Below are positions 39,466 through 40,115 of a stretch of DNA of 40,115 bases, one piece after another. The position numbers and the translations under genes were made by a program. Positions within the stretch are counted from its first letter, which is position 1; each line of letters begins with the position of its first letter. The stretch lies in contig JAFUMU010000058.1 in NCBI GenBank assembly GCA_017482495.1, positions 1 to 40,115 of the forward strand, in the 5' to 3' direction. The notes beneath the pieces were generated by a model. That model did not search any database and was not told the DNA's origin. It saw only the letters and a list, made by a program, of their open reading frames with translations. This DNA comes from Clostridia bacterium. Its GTDB lineage: Bacteria > Bacillota > Clostridia > Oscillospirales > CAG-272.

Positions 39466-40115
39466 TTATTCAGCTGCAGACTCTTCAGCGATGAGAGCGT
39501 CGCGTCTGGAAAGGTTCATTCTGCCTCTTTCGTCAACACCAAGGAACTTTACCTTCATTGTGTCGCCAACGTTGCAAACATCTTCAACCTTCTCTGTACG
39601 CTTCTTATCAAGCTTGGAGATATGAACAAGACCTTCCTTACCGGGGGCAAACTCAACAAATGCTCCGATGGGGATGATTCTTGTTACAACGCCTTCATAT
39701 ATCATACCTGCTTCAGGCTCAAATACGATACCGTCGATGATCTTCTTAGCTGCTGCAATGGAGTTCTTATCAACAGCGGATATAAATACGCTACCGTCAT
39801 CCTCGATATCAACCTTAGCACCTGTATCAGCAACGATCTTCTGGATAACTTTACCGCCGCTACCGATAACCTCGCGGATCTTATCTACGGGGATCTTCAT
39901 GGATACCATCTTGGGAGCGTAATCGGAAACCTCACTTCTGGGAGCGTCGATCGCCTTAAGGATAACCTCGTCGATGATATAGTCACGGCCCTTATGAGTT
40001 ACCTCAAATGCCTCGCGGATGATCTCAGGTGTAAGACCGTCGATCTTAAGGTCCATCTGGATGGATGTGATACCCTTGTGAGTACCTGCTACCTTGAAGT
40101 CCATATCGCCGTAGA
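39466..40115 (-). CDS. pnp: Polyribonucleotide nucleotidyltransferase, 3' part only
   Basis: The gene runs off the right edge, and only the last ~215 residues are present. They include the end of the second RNase PH domain (GDMDFKVAGTHKGITSIQMD), a KH domain (KIREVIGSGGKVIQKIVADTG) and an S1 RNA-binding domain (YEGVVTRIIPIGAFVEF, GKEGLVHISKL, KFLGVDERGRMNLS). PNPase degrades RNA from the 3' end using phosphate. All visible motifs are normal. The first in-window Met at 40104 is internal, not a start. Confidence 0.95.
   Translation of the reverse strand, partial: YGDMDFKVAGTHKGITSIQMDLKIDGLTPEIIREAFEVTHKGRDYIIDEVILKAIDAPRSEVSDYAPKMVSMKIPVDKIREVIGSGGKVIQKIVADTGAKVDIEDDGSVFISAVDKNSIAAAKKIIDGIVFEPEAGMIYEGVVTRIIPIGAFVEFAPGKEGLVHISKLDKKRTEKVEDVCNVGDTMKVKFLGVDERGRMNLSRRDALIAEESAAE

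Noticed and set aside
1..40115. CRISPR array, tRNA genes, complete insertion sequence or phage genes
   Set aside because: No regularly spaced repeats, no tRNA-like cloverleaf and no transposase, integrase or phage structural gene was recognised by reading.

Overview
The window looks like chromosomal DNA of a sporulating Clostridia-type Firmicute, probably an Oscillospiraceae/Ruminococcaceae-like gut anaerobe. The reasons are strong Shine-Dalgarno sites, many near-consensus TTGACA-17-TATAAT promoters, a SpoVT sporulation regulator, a GH172 enzyme, a CarD-family regulator, Listeria-Bacteroides-type surface repeats, and GC-rich hairpin repeats of a kind I associate with this group. The genus is inferred, not proven.

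Layout. Positions 1-350 carry two leftward tandem promoters and a boxA-like leader, so an rRNA operon probably lies just off the left edge. 560-4962 (minus) holds an ABC exporter, an ACT-domain protein, a NimA-like flavoprotein, an AAA ATPase and PnuC with a structured leader. 5130-27318 (minus) is a 22-kb block of accessory genes and the most interesting part of the window. 27607-28453 is a PadR/DUF2812 pair. 28466-28717 is an intergenic hairpin repeat. 28760-32275 is a sugar module: AraC regulator, GH172 enzyme, GH109-like oxidoreductase and a 59-residue protein. 32334-37587 is a regulator-rich stretch: two XRE/TPR-like proteins, SpoVT plus a broken copy of its 5' end, and an ECF sigma factor with a very long C-terminal extension. 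37641-40115 (minus) holds a CarD-like regulator behind a possible attenuator, a VanY-like carboxypeptidase and the 3' end of pnp.

The 22-kb block reads as three transcription units. Unit A (27318 to 24063) encodes an intact Hanks-type Ser/Thr kinase and two membrane-anchored Cys/His-rich proteins, and ends at a strong terminator. Unit B (23640 to 7620) encodes a secreted, membrane-anchored VWA protein, a large tubulin-like GTPase, two unrecognised proteins, a zinc-ribbon TRAFAC-type GTPase, a GAP1-N2-like GTPase-associated protein, a pseudokinase, a Sel1-like membrane protein and a polytopic membrane protein. It ends at another terminator. Unit C (7505 to 5130) has its own promoter and encodes a second tubulin-like protein with altered nucleotide-binding loops. 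Units A and B start from nearly identical promoters.

My inference is a membrane-spanning machine. Extracellular adhesion/sensing modules (VWA, Ig-like, Cys/His-rich and InlB-like repeats) would be coupled through kinase/pseudokinase and GTPase/GAP1 switches to a two-subunit tubulin-like cytoskeleton. GAP1 and TRAFAC-type GTPases are known from proposed NTP-dependent biological conflict systems, so a defence or self/non-self role is possible. Nothing in the sequence proves the function.
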